A stretch of 64,000 nt of DNA from Bifidobacterium saguinibicoloris (GCF_019331725.1 NZ_JAHBBF010000002.1:186001-250000), one strand, 5' to 3'; numbered from the stretch's first letter, positions 38,177-46,309 are shown. A program made the numbers and translations. Notes: generated by a model from the letters alone, not told the origin.

Positions 38177-40624
38177 CTACTTCCCGAACACGCCGCTGTA
38201 GAACGTGTACTCCATGTCCGAATCGGACTCATCGTTGGTCAGGGCTGGCCCGGGCAGCGTGGAGTGGCTGGACGCGACGTCACCGCCGCCGGCCCACATC
38301 CGCTGCTGGTCGCCGAGCTTCGACGTGTCGTAGCCCTTGGGATACAGCGTGAGCTTGCCGCACGGGTCCATGCCCACCGGCTTGGTGACGGTCACCTTCA
38401 TGCCGTCCTTGATGCTGGACGAGCCGACGGTGCCGTCGATCTTCAGCGCGCTCGCATCGCATTGCAGCGTGTACGTGCCGTCGGCGTTCTTCACGGCCGA
38501 CTTGAAGCGTCCGGTATAGGTCGACTCCGCCATCGAACCCTTCGGATAGCCGTCACCGGTCACGCCGGCGTCGATGTCCTGATAGGAGCCCTTGAACGTG
38601 CCATCGGCGCCGATCTCGAGGCTCGCGCCCCACGCGCCCGCGCCGGAGGCCAGCGCGTAGTCGTCGGCCGCGGCGGCCTTCATCGCCTCGGCGAGGACCT
38701 TGTCCATCTTGCCGCTGCCGGACTTGCCCTCAGACGAACCGGACGAATCCTTCACGCCCGCGACCTTCGCATCAGGCAGCGAATCCCAATCCAAGTCCCC
38801 GTTCTGCTCCACCAGGTAGTACACCGTGGCGTCGCTCGGCGCGGGCTTGACGGGTTCGAGCGGGTTCTTGCCGTTGACGTTGCCGGGCACGAACGGATCG
38901 ATCCACGCGCTGTCCGCCTTGATGCCCACCTCGGTCTCGTCGTACAGCGAGGAGTCGCGCATCACGATGAACGGGCGACTCGTGTCCACGGCCTTCTGCT
39001 TGTTCGCGGCGGCGAGCGCGGACTTGTCGAAGTAGCCGGAGTCCTCGATGCTCTTGAGGTCGGTGCCGACGGGCACGTAGACGAGGAAGTCCTTCATGCG
39101 GAAGGTCAGACCGGTGTTGCCTTGCGGAGACGCGCCGCTGCTGAGGTCGTACGTGCGGTAGGTGCCGTTGTCGCAGTAGGAGCCGAAGTCGAACTGGGAG
39201 ACGGTGCTCCCGCAATTGGGCAGGCCCATGCCGGCGTACAGTTCGAACGCGCCGGTCTTGCCCATGAGCAGGTGGTTGGCCATGGGCAGGTCGCTGTCCT
39301 TCGCGCCCGGATAGCCCTGGTTGGAGAGCATGACGCCGCCGACGTCCTGCGACCAGTTGTTGAGGCCGAGGGTGTCGTAGTCGTTGTCCGCGGGGCGTTC
39401 CTTGATCTGCATGAATCCGCCGCCCACGCTGTCGGCGCCGTAGGGGCCGTCGGCTTCCTCAAGGGTGATGCAGTCCTTGGAGGCATCGGTCACGGTGGCC
39501 TTGCAGTACATGCCGATCATAGGCGTGGCGTCGTTGTTGACGACCTTCATGGCGTAGTCGCCGCTGCCGGTGGTCTTGCTGAGCAGGTCCTTGGTGCTGG
39601 ACGCGTCGACGCCGTAGTAGAGGGTGACGCTGTCGCCCTTCTCGAGCGTGGATCCGGGGGCCGGGTAGCTGCCGGAGATCTTGCCCACGTACTGTTTGGA
39701 GGAGAAGTGGGGTTCGAGGTCCACGTCGTAGCCTTGGGCCTGCAGCGCGTTGAGCGCGGTGTTCTTGTCCTGTCCGAGGATGTCGACGGGGATGCCGTCG
39801 CCTTTGTGGGTGACGCCGATGTAGATGCCGTCGTCCTTGTCGTCGTCCGAGAGCCCGGTGCCGGGCGTGGGCCAGGTGACGCCGACCTGTCCTTCGGGGG
39901 TCTTGCTGTCCTGCGAGATGACGACCTGCTTGTAGTGGACGGGCACGCCCATGCCGTTGAACGTCTTGACGACGTCCGTGGCTTTCTTGCCGACCGTGCC
40001 TTTCGGCACGCCCGGTCCGGCCGACTCGCGCACCGTGACGGTGCTGCCCGCCTTGACGCGCTGCCCTTCCTTCAGCCCTTGGTAACCGAGGAACGTGCCG
40101 GACTGTTCGCCGGAGAACTCGGTCACCGTCTTCGTCTTCAGACCCTTGTCCTTCAGCGCCTCGGTCACGGCCTTCGCCGTGACGGCCGACTTCTTCGACT
40201 GTTTCGCGCTGGTTTTGCCGCCGGCCTTGCCACCGTCCGTTCCATCGGTTCCGTTCGTTCCGGCGGCGAGGCTCGCGACGTCCGGCAGGCTCTTGCCGCC
40301 CCACAATTCCGCCCGATACGTCAGGAACGCCGCTACACCGCCTGCGACGGCGAGGACCAGCAGCGTGACGATGACGACGATGAGAAGCGTCTTCTTGTTG
40401 CGGCCGCCCTTCGCCGGTTCGCCGGCGGTGCCCGATGCGGCCGGACCGGGCATGGGGACGGCCTGCGGCGGCATGGGTACGGGACCGGGCATCGGCACCG
40501 GCGGCATGCCGGGCGTCGGGGGTGCTCCGGCCGCCGCATCAGGGGCGCCGGATAGTGGCGCGCCGCATTCCACACAGAATCGGGCGCCGTCGTCATTGGG
40601 GGTGCCACACCTCTCGCAGTTCAT
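38177..40624 (-). CDS. Zinc-ribbon / PASTA-repeat membrane protein, paralogue 3
   Basis: The product is 815 residues: ribbon CERCGTPNDDGARFCVECG, a Pro/Met-rich linker, a membrane helix near 85-110, then PASTA-like repeats (AVTEALKDKGLKTKTVTEF; NALQAQGYDVDLEPHFSSK). The large ectodomain carries FELYAGMGLPNCG and a final beta-rich region (IGADGTFKGSYQDI). It is the first gene of the three-gene tandem set. A core of about 95 residues after the membrane helix (from KQSKKSAVTAKAV to GMGVPVHYKQV) is nearly identical in all three proteins, while the ends differ. AAGGCCAGG lies just before the ATG. Confidence 0.75.
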   Translation of the reverse strand: MNCERCGTPNDDGARFCVECGAPLSGAPDAAAGAPPTPGMPPVPMPGPVPMPPQAVPMPGPAASGTAGEPAKGGRNKKTLLIVVIVTLLVLAVAGGVAAFLTYRAELWGGKSLPDVASLAAGTNGTDGTDGGKAGGKTSAKQSKKSAVTAKAVTEALKDKGLKTKTVTEFSGEQSGTFLGYQGLKEGQRVKAGSTVTVRESAGPGVPKGTVGKKATDVVKTFNGMGVPVHYKQVVISQDSKTPEGQVGVTWPTPGTGLSDDDKDDGIYIGVTHKGDGIPVDILGQDKNTALNALQAQGYDVDLEPHFSSKQYVGKISGSYPAPGSTLEKGDSVTLYYGVDASSTKDLLSKTTGSGDYAMKVVNNDATPMIGMYCKATVTDASKDCITLEEADGPYGADSVGGGFMQIKERPADNDYDTLGLNNWSQDVGGVMLSNQGYPGAKDSDLPMANHLLMGKTGAFELYAGMGLPNCGSTVSQFDFGSYCDNGTYRTYDLSSGASPQGNTGLTFRMKDFLVYVPVGTDLKSIEDSGYFDKSALAAANKQKAVDTSRPFIVMRDSSLYDETEVGIKADSAWIDPFVPGNVNGKNPLEPVKPAPSDATVYYLVEQNGDLDWDSLPDAKVAGVKDSSGSSEGKSGSGKMDKVLAEAMKAAAADDYALASGAGAWGASLEIGADGTFKGSYQDIDAGVTGDGYPKGSMAESTYTGRFKSAVKNADGTYTLQCDASALKIDGTVGSSSIKDGMKVTVTKPVGMDPCGKLTLYPKGYDTSKLGDQQRMWAGGGDVASSHSTLPGPALTNDESDSDMEYTFYSGVFGK

Positions 40625-40789
40625 CCTGGCCTTCTCTCTCCAAGCGTGATGACTACGGTCCAGTCTACCGGCTGCGGGTGTATGGCGGGCGAATCACGGC
40701 GGACTGTGAGGCGCGGTGGACGGGACGGATCCCAAGTGGGCGGGACGGGCTGAGGCGGACAGATGGGAGAGGACGGGCAGGAGAGGACG

Positions 40790-41410
40790 CTACCGGAAGA
40801 GGCTCACTCCCCTGCGCGCGGTGCAGTAGGCGTTGCCGAGCCAGGTGTGACGCGAATTGGGCCATACCGCACCCAATCGCGGCGCATTCTGGCTCATCCA
40901 GATGCTCGGCACGCGACCGTCGGCGGAACGGGAGCCGAGCAGGTTGAACCCGTTCTTCTCCAACAGCCATTCCGGATGCTGCGTGGCGATGGCGAGCCCC
41001 TCCTCCAAGGTGAGCGGCATGCGCTCGTCGGAGTCGATGAGCTTGCGCGCCACATCCGGTTCACGGTTGATGTAGCAGGTGCCGGTGTGCGGGTTCACCA
41101 CCAGATAGAACGGGCCTTCAGGCGGCTCGAACCCATCTTGGGGCAGGAAACTCGCGATGTCGCGCGGAGGCATGGTGGTGAACCCGGCCATGCGGTTGAT
41201 GGAGGTACGCGCGATGAGCGACTCGGGCGACACCAGCTCCCTGGTGGGCACCAGCAGGATGTTCGCACCGAGGTCGCTGTGCTCGAGCGCATCGATGAGC
41301 GGGTTGGCGAGCGCGCGGAACGCGGCGGCGCTCATGTCCGCCACGTCCGGGTATCCCAATGCCACGATCCGATCGAGCTGCCTGCGGGCTTCCTGTGATG
41401 CTGTCGACAT
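40790..41410 (-). CDS. Uncharacterised conserved protein (DUF5701-like)
   Basis: The product is 206 residues, soluble, without signal peptide. Motifs that look conserved are ANILLVPTRELVSPE, GFEPPEGPFYLVVNPHTG and the C-terminal SIWMSQNAPRLGAVWPNSRHTWLGNAYC. The general layout resembles actinobacterial DUF5701 proteins, whose role is unknown; this assignment is from memory. The ATG at 41410 was chosen because TAGGCT ends seven bases upstream. It is divergent from asd with 286 bp between. Confidence 0.6.
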   Translation of the reverse strand: MSTASQEARRQLDRIVALGYPDVADMSAAAFRALANPLIDALEHSDLGANILLVPTRELVSPESLIARTSINRMAGFTTMPPRDIASFLPQDGFEPPEGPFYLVVNPHTGTCYINREPDVARKLIDSDERMPLTLEEGLAIATQHPEWLLEKNGFNLLGSRSADGRVPSIWMSQNAPRLGAVWPNSRHTWLGNAYCTARRGVSLFR

Positions 41411-41417
41411 GCCTACC

Positions 41418-41423
41418 AGCCTA
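41418..41423 (-). promoter_or_regulatory. Leaderless -10 element of the DUF5701-like gene
   Basis: TAGGCT, seven bases (GGTAGGC), ATG at 41410. Confidence 0.5.
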
Positions 41424-41461
41424 CCGCGCCGACCCGTCCGCACAGCGCACCCCGGAAGCCT

Positions 41462-41534
41462 CTCTCAGCGAAACAAGTCGGAACAGTCCAACCAAATCAC
41501 GTCGCCAACACTCCTCTCCGCGAAACAAGTCGGA
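41462..41534. repeat. Direct repeat of 21 bp upstream of asd
   Basis: Positions 41462-41482 and 41514-41534 are the same 21-mer with one substitution (core GCGAAACAAGTCGGA), 52 bp apart. Downstream, ACACCCCGC-type repeats run through 41558-41592. The region separates the divergent DUF5701-like and asd genes. Confidence 0.7.
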
Positions 41535-41640
41535 CACGATCCGACGAACCACATCGCAAACACCCCGCAACCACCCCGCCAACACCCCGCAGCACCGGCC
41601 ATCATATGGGCACCGGCACGCCGCGGCCCCCACGGTTCCG

Positions 41641-41646
41641 TAGGAT
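41641..41646 (+). promoter_or_regulatory. Possible -10 box of asd
   Basis: TAGGAT about 50 bp before the asd ATG, giving a leader of roughly 45 nt with AAGGGG as ribosome-binding site. No clear -35. Confidence 0.35.
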
Positions 41647-41696
41647 TGGACATCACGTGTGTAATCCGCCCAACCGTCTCATCCAAGGGGTTTGCA

Positions 41697-42791
41697 ATGT
41701 CCGAAAAACTGAAGGTCGGCGTGCTCGGCGCCACCGGCATGGTCGGCCAGCGTTTCATCACGCTGCTGGAGAACCACCCGTGGTTCGAGGTGACCACCGT
41801 CGCCGCGTCCGCGCACAGCGCCGGCAAGACGTACGAGGAGGCCGTCGGCGACCGTTGGAAGATGGAAGCGCCGATGCCGGAATACGTGAAGCACATGACG
41901 GTGGTCGACGGCGATGACGCCGAGAAGGTCGCCGCGGGCGTCGACTTCATGTTCTCCGCGGTGAACATGCCGAAGGACCAGATCCGCGCCATCGAGGAGC
42001 GCTACGCGAAGACCGAGACCCCGGTGGTCTCCAACAACAGCGCGCACCGCTGGACCCCGGACGTGCCGATGGTCGTGCCGGAGATCAACCCGGAGCACTT
42101 CGCGGTCATCGAGCATCAGCGCAGGAGGCTCGGCACCACGCGCGGCTTCATCGCCGTCAAGCCGAACTGCTCGATCCAGGCGTACACGCCGGCGTTGGCC
42201 GCATGGAAGGAGTTCGAGCCGCGTGAGGTGGTCGTGAGCACGTATCAGGCGATCTCCGGCGCGGGCAAGACGTTCAAGGACTGGCCCGAGATGGTGGGCA
42301 ACATCATCCCGTTCATCTCCGGCGAGGAGGCGAAGAGCGAGAAGGAACCGCTCAAGGTGTTCGGCCATGTGGACGCCGAAAAGGGCGAGATCGTGCCGTT
42401 CGACGGCCCGCTCAAAATCACCTCGCAGTGCATCCGCGTGCCCGTGCTCGACGGCCACACCGCCACCGTGTTCATCAACTTCGGGAAGAAGGCCACGAAG
42501 GAGGAGCTCGTCGACCGTCTGGTCAACTACACCTCCGAGGCCGCGAAGCTGGGTCTGCCGCACGCGCCGAAGCACTTCATCCAGTACCTCACCGAGGACG
42601 ACCGTCCGCAGGTGAAGCTGGACGTCGACTACGAGGGCGGCATGGGCGTCTCGATCGGCCGTCTGCGTGAGGATTCGATCTTCGATTGGAAGTTCGTGGG
42701 ACTCGCGCACAACACGCTGCGCGGCGCCGCCGGCGGCGCGCTCGAGTGCGCCGAGATGCTCAAGGCGCTCGGCTACATCACGAAGAAGTAA
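41697..42791 (+). CDS. asd: Aspartate-semialdehyde dehydrogenase
   Basis: The product is 364 residues. The nucleotide-binding motif is VGVLGATGMVGQRF (residues 7-20); the catalytic Cys lies in VKPNCSIQAY near residue 155; GGMGVSIGRLRED is the conserved C-terminal stretch. It reduces aspartyl phosphate to aspartate semialdehyde, the step after aspartokinase in lysine, threonine and methionine synthesis. The ATG at 41697 is preceded by AAGGGG; a much longer in-frame reading upstream runs through the repeat region and is not credible. A clean terminator follows. The aspartokinase genes lie 1.7 kb downstream on the other strand. Confidence 0.96.
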   Translation: MSEKLKVGVLGATGMVGQRFITLLENHPWFEVTTVAASAHSAGKTYEEAVGDRWKMEAPMPEYVKHMTVVDGDDAEKVAAGVDFMFSAVNMPKDQIRAIEERYAKTETPVVSNNSAHRWTPDVPMVVPEINPEHFAVIEHQRRRLGTTRGFIAVKPNCSIQAYTPALAAWKEFEPREVVVSTYQAISGAGKTFKDWPEMVGNIIPFISGEEAKSEKEPLKVFGHVDAEKGEIVPFDGPLKITSQCIRVPVLDGHTATVFINFGKKATKEELVDRLVNYTSEAAKLGLPHAPKHFIQYLTEDDRPQVKLDVDYEGGMGVSIGRLREDSIFDWKFVGLAHNTLRGAAGGALECAEMLKALGYITKK

Positions 42792-42856
42792 GCCGGCGCG
42801 GTCGGATGCCGACCCGACCGACGATTCACCAGGCCCGTACACCAGGCCCATACATC

Positions 42857-42896
42857 AGGCCCGTGCCGCCGGATACGTCCGCGGCACGGGCCTTTT
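42857..42896 (+). terminator. Rho-independent terminator of asd
   Basis: Perfect 13-bp arms AGGCCCGTGCCGC / GCGGCACGGGCCT, 11-base loop, then TTTT, 65 bp past the stop. Confidence 0.9.
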
Positions 42897-42983
42897 GCGT
42901 CGGCCGGCATGATCTTCGCACCGCCGCGACCTCACGTGGCGCATTCGCCCCACCTCCCCGGCCGACATCGTTCTTCTGCACAA

Positions 42984-43067
42984 GAAATCATCTCTGATTT
43001 CCAGATTTTTTCTTCTACGGAAGAAAAAATTCTGAAACAGTCATATACTTTCTTTCATGAAAGAAAG
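42984..43067 (+). promoter_or_regulatory. A+T-rich promoter region of the ATPase gene with nested palindromes
   Basis: Three symmetric elements occur in a row: GAAATCA-N4-TGATTTC (42984-43001), TTTTTTCTTC-TACG-GAAGAAAAAA (43006-43029, extendable to CAGA/TCTG), and the perfect 20-mer CTTTCTTTCATGAAAGAAAG (43048-43067), centred on the start codon. TATACT (43044-43049) ends seven bases before the ATG, so the mRNA is probably leaderless. The local A+T richness stands out from the surroundings. Confidence 0.65.
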
Positions 43068-44277
43068 CAGACCTCTGATTGACCGTCCACGGTATCTTGA
43101 CCGCATCATGCCGTTTGTAGGTACCGGCGACGTCATCAAGGTGCTGGTCGGGCTACGGCGCAGCGGCAAATCGGATATGCTGCGACTTATCCAACGCCGG
43201 CTCGTGGCCGAGGGCAACAACCCGAGTCAGTTCATCTCGATGAACTTCGAGGATTACGCCCTCTCCAAATACCATGATCCCGACGTGCTGTACCCGTATC
43301 TCATAGAGCGCCTCGACGCCGTCGAAGGCACCCCATACATCTTCCTCGACGAAGTGCAGGAGGTGCGTGGGTTCGAGAAAATCGTCAACTCCCTTCGCTC
43401 GGCGACAAGGGCCGATGTGATCATCACCGGGTCGAACTCCACGCTGCTGTCCGGCGAGCTCGCCACCTATCTGGGCGGACGCTACGTGCAGTTCGAAGTG
43501 TTCCCGTTCGGCTACTCCGAATTCGCCGACGCGCGGCGTCAAATCCATGGGGATGACTCCTTCGACGCGTTCCTCCGTGAGGGCGGCATGCCGTTCGTCG
43601 CCACTGGCGACTGGGATGAGGAAAGCCGACGCACTTATCTGACGGACATCTATCGTTCCGTGGTGCTGCGCGACGTGGTTCGCCGCCACAGGATCCGTGA
43701 TGTGGCGCTATTGGAGCGTATCGTCATGTTCGCGATGCAGAACACGGGCAACATGCTGTCCTCCAGCGCCATCGCCGCATATCTCAAAGCGGAACGCATC
43801 GACGTGAGCCCGCAGACGGTCATCAACTATCTCGAATACTGCCGCGAGGCGTTCCTGTTGGAGCGTATGAACCGCACCGATTTGGTCGGCAAGCAGGTGC
43901 TGAAGACCTTGCAGAAATACTATGTGGCCGACCACGGGCTGCGTGGCGCGATCGTCGGCGACGGCACCGCACAGATCCAGGGCGTGCTGGAGAACATGGT
44001 CGCCATGGAGGGACTGCGCCGCGGGTATACGGTCTCGGTGGGCGCCGTCAATGGCAAGGAGGTCGACTTTGTCTTCGACAAAGGTTCGCAACGACGATAC
44101 GTGCAGGTGACGTATCTTATCGACAGCGACAAGACCGCGGAACGGGAGTTCGGCGTATTCCGTGACGTTCCGGATAACTATCCGAAGACCGTGGTGTCGA
44201 TGGACCCGATCCTGCGTCCCCGCGACGGCATCGAACACCGCCGCGTCGACGAATTCCTCCTCGCCGAGGACTGGTAA
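43057..44277 (+). CDS. AAA-type ATPase with C-terminal DUF4143-like domain
   Basis: The product is 406 residues. The N-terminal ATPase has Walker A GLRRSGKSD (32-40) and Walker B YIFLDEVQ (near 95-102), with a sensor-like IITGSNSTLLSGELA. The middle contains a winged-helix-like segment (SSSAIAAYLKAERIDVSPQTVINYL). The C-terminus has the DUF4143 pattern related to PD-(D/E)XK nucleases (KEVDFVFDKGSQRRYVQVTY), but with T where a catalytic Lys is expected, so it is probably inactive as a nuclease. These ATPases are common accessory genes of unknown role. The A+T-rich palindromic promoter and the lack of functional link to neighbours suggest horizontal acquisition. Confidence 0.8.
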   Translation: MKESRPLIDRPRYLDRIMPFVGTGDVIKVLVGLRRSGKSDMLRLIQRRLVAEGNNPSQFISMNFEDYALSKYHDPDVLYPYLIERLDAVEGTPYIFLDEVQEVRGFEKIVNSLRSATRADVIITGSNSTLLSGELATYLGGRYVQFEVFPFGYSEFADARRQIHGDDSFDAFLREGGMPFVATGDWDEESRRTYLTDIYRSVVLRDVVRRHRIRDVALLERIVMFAMQNTGNMLSSSAIAAYLKAERIDVSPQTVINYLEYCREAFLLERMNRTDLVGKQVLKTLQKYYVADHGLRGAIVGDGTAQIQGVLENMVAMEGLRRGYTVSVGAVNGKEVDFVFDKGSQRRYVQVTYLIDSDKTAEREFGVFRDVPDNYPKTVVSMDPILRPRDGIEHRRVDEFLLAEDW

Positions 44278-44350
44278 CGGCAGGCCGCACGCCACCGCGA
44301 CCGTGAGATTCGGAGACCACTCGATCGCCGATATCCAACATCAGGAATCG

Positions 44351-44387
44351 AAAACGCCCTCCCGCGTAAAGCACACGGGAGGGCGTT
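44351..44387 (-). terminator. Terminator of the aspartokinase genes
   Basis: Perfect 12-bp arms AACGCCCTCCCG / CGGGAGGGCGTT with an 11-base loop; TTTT follows on the minus strand. It lies 70 bp past the ACT-protein stop and also faces the convergent ATPase gene. Confidence 0.85.
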
Positions 44388-44456
44388 CGACCGGCCCCCT
44401 CGGGGAAACGGCCGACTGCGGGGAGTTCATCCACCGCCGGCTCGATTACCGGATAA

Positions 44457-45020
44457 TCAGCGGCCGGTGCCTCCGTAGACGACGGCCTCCACCTTGTCGG
44501 CGTCGAGGCCGTAGGCGGTGTGCAGGGCCTTGACGGCCTCGTTGAGCTGGTCGAGCGGCACGAGCGCGGCGATGCGGATCTCGGAGGTGGAGATCATGAG
44601 CACGTTGATGCCGTGTTCGCTGAGCGCGGTGAAGAACTTGGCGGCGAGGCCGGAGTGGGTCTTCATGCCGACGCCCACCACGGCCACCTTGCCCACGTTG
44701 GTGTCCACGTCGAACGACTTGTAGCCGAGTTCGTCGTGGTTGTCGAGCAGCGCGTTCTGCACGGCCTTCACGGAGGATTCCGGCACGGTGAAGGAGATGT
44801 CGGCGGTGCCGGCGGAGGAGCCGGCCTGCACGATCATGTCCACGTTGATGCCGGCGGTGGCGAGTTCGGTGAACACCTTCGCCGCCATGCCGGGCTCGTT
44901 GGGCACGCCGCGCACGGTGGCGAGCGCTTCGGTGCGGTCGTGCGCGATGCCGGAGATGACGGGCGCTTCGGGGCCGAGGTCGGGGAACAGGTCGCCCATG
45001 GATTCGTTGCTGTCGTTCAT
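44457..45020 (-). CDS. Aspartokinase regulatory (ACT-domain) subunit
   Basis: The product is 187 residues with two ACT domains: the first begins at VISGIAHDRTEALATVRGVP, the second at VAVVGVGMKTHSGLAAKFFTAL. The stretch INVLMISTSEIRIAALVP is the aspartokinase-type effector-binding segment. This corresponds to the C-terminal half of ordinary aspartokinases (about 420 residues), here a separate gene. It should bind lysine and/or threonine and assemble with the catalytic protein encoded just upstream. The start at 45020 has only a weak GAAAG site and lies 84 bp after the catalytic gene, in the same reading frame but behind two in-frame stops. Confidence 0.9.
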   Translation of the reverse strand: MNDSNESMGDLFPDLGPEAPVISGIAHDRTEALATVRGVPNEPGMAAKVFTELATAGINVDMIVQAGSSAGTADISFTVPESSVKAVQNALLDNHDELGYKSFDVDTNVGKVAVVGVGMKTHSGLAAKFFTALSEHGINVLMISTSEIRIAALVPLDQLNEAVKALHTAYGLDADKVEAVVYGGTGR

Positions 45021-45104
45021 TGTCGTCGCTTTCGGTTTCGTTGCGGTTCGTTACGTTTCGTTACGGTTCAGTCGTCGCGTTGCGGTTCGGCGCGGTTCGT
45101 TGCG
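45021..45104 (-). repeat. Repetitive spacer between the two aspartokinase genes
   Basis: The 84-bp gap is built from variants of AACGAAC, AACCGC and AACGAAAC on the minus strand. In the frame shared by both genes it contains TAA at 45053-45051 in addition to the TGA of the first gene, so read-through is excluded. Confidence 0.7.
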
Positions 45105-45869
45105 TCAGTCGATGTTCGGCAGGCTGCGCGGGTCGACGCCGTCGGGCACGACGAGCGTGCCGGGACGGTGGGAGAAGGAGCTGCGCACGTGCAGCGGCAT
45201 GTTGAACCGCTGCGCGTATTCCACGCATCGCAGGGCGAGCACCTTGGAGCCGCAGGAGGCCATTTCGAGGATGGCGTCGTACCCGGCGTAGGGGATGCGG
45301 CGCGCGGTGGGCACGATGCGCGGGTCGGCGGTGAAGATGCCGTCCACGTCGGTGTAGATCTCGCAGATGTCGGCGCCGAGGGCCACGGCGAGCGCGACGG
45401 CGGACGTGTCGGAGCCGCCGCGGCCGAGCGTGGTGGCGTCACCCTTCGCGTTGATGCCCTGGAATCCGGCCACGATGGCGACATCGCCCATGGAGAGCGC
45501 GTTCTTCACGCGTTCCGGCTTAACGGCCTTGATGTGGGCGGCACCGTAGCGCGCGTCGGTGAAGAAGCCGGCCTGTTGTCCGGTGAAGGAGTGGGCGCGG
45601 CTGCCTTCCGCGTGGATGGCCATGGCGAGCAGGCTCATGGAGATGCGTTCGCCGGCGGTCATCAGCATGTCCATCTCGCGTTCCGGCGGGTTGGAGTCGA
45701 TGCTGAGCGCCTGGTCGATGAGGTCGTCGGTGGTGTCGCCCATGGCGGACACGACCACCGCCACCTTGTTGCCTTTTTTCTTCGTTTCGACGACGCGCTT
45801 GGCCACACGTTTGATCGAATCCGTATCGGCGACCGACGAGCCGCCGTACTTCTGCACGATGAGCGCCAC
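45105..45869 (-). CDS. lysC: Aspartokinase catalytic subunit
   Basis: The product is 254 residues, starting with GTG. It contains the KYGGSSVAD motif (7-15), [22 protein letters not shown] and the [13 protein letters not shown] and [15 protein letters not shown] stretches of the amino-acid kinase fold, but ends after [15 protein letters not shown] with no ACT domains. It phosphorylates aspartate, the first step to lysine, threonine and methionine. The GTG at 45869 was chosen because the family sequence starts there; an ATG ten bases upstream is out of frame. The regulatory half is encoded by the next gene. Confidence 0.93.
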   Translation of the reverse strand: MALIVQKYGGSSVADTDSIKRVAKRVVETKKKGNKVAVVVSAMGDTTDDLIDQALSIDSNPPEREMDMLMTAGERISMSLLAMAIHAEGSRAHSFTGQQAGFFTDARYGAAHIKAVKPERVKNALSMGDVAIVAGFQGINAKGDATTLGRGGSDTSAVALAVALGADICEIYTDVDGIFTADPRIVPTARRIPYAGYDAILEMASCGSKVLALRCVEYAQRFNMPLHVRSSFSHRPGTLVVPDGVDPRSLPNID

Positions 45870-45943
45870 TGCAGTCCATTCTCTCTAAGGGTTCGAGAGG
45901 CGTTGCCCCTGTCTTGCCTCCGCTATTCTACGTAAGCGGGACG

Positions 45944-45949
45944 ATTATA
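45944..45949 (-). promoter_or_regulatory. Possible -10 box for lysC
   Basis: A consensus TATAAT on the minus strand about 75 bp before the GTG. A second candidate, TAGAAT, is at 45930-45925. No convincing -35 for either. Confidence 0.35.
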
Positions 45950-46112
45950 AGGAGCAGCCTTTGCGCCGCAGGCGTCCGCACCCACCATGCGGACAGGATG
46001 GACAGGTTCCGAACAGTCCCGAACAACTCCGAACAACCTCCGTTCCGACGGTTTCCCATGGGCTTTCCCATGGTTCGCCAAGACCATCGCATCGTTGCGC
46101 CAAGGTCGGCGC

Positions 46113-46289
46113 GGTTATATGGGTCTTGCCGGCGAACGGAAGCAGCACACGGAAGCGAGCCGGCGAGGTCCGCAGGAATCCTCCCCAATGGTTCCCGTGG
46201 ATCCCATAACCATAACTGAAATTCCTTCTTCTCTCTTCCTCTCTCCTTCGGGGCCCGGTTCCATGGTTCGCCATGGAACCGGGCCTTTT
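46113..46289 (+). ncRNA. Candidate small RNA with CU-rich 3' module (copy A)
   Basis: A plus-strand terminator (46252-46289) has no protein-coding gene upstream on that strand. Directly before it, 46211-46250 reads CAUAACUGAA followed by a tract of UCCUUC, UUCUCUC and CUCUCUCC units. The same module with its own terminator recurs at 58897-58961 on the minus strand. A GGTTATATG box, a possible -10, is upstream in both (46113-46121 here). The 5' end is uncertain. The pyrimidine tract is complementary to Shine-Dalgarno sequences, which suggests a translation-blocking RNA. The longest open frame here has no ribosome-binding site. Confidence 0.45.
46252..46289 (+). terminator. Plus-strand rho-independent terminator
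   Basis: Perfect 15-bp arms GGCCCGGTTCCATGG around TTCG, followed by TTTT on the plus strand. In the other direction there is no T run, so it is not the natural terminator of the pilin gene at 46310. Confidence 0.85.
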
Positions 46290-46309
46290 CTGCGTCACGC
46301 CGACGCGGA

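Noticed and set aside
41157-41696. Upstream extension of asd by 180 residues
   Set aside because: The extension runs antisense through the DUF5701-like gene and the direct repeats and has no asd homology; AAGGGG marks the ATG at 41697.
45021-45104. Read-through or frameshift joining the two aspartokinase genes
   Set aside because: Both genes are in the same frame but two stop codons (TGA and TAA) intervene, and the ACT protein has its own start.
45914-46219. Possible 101-residue protein upstream of the pilin terminator
   Set aside because: No ribosome-binding site and no coding-like composition; the terminator and CU-rich module fit a non-coding RNA better.
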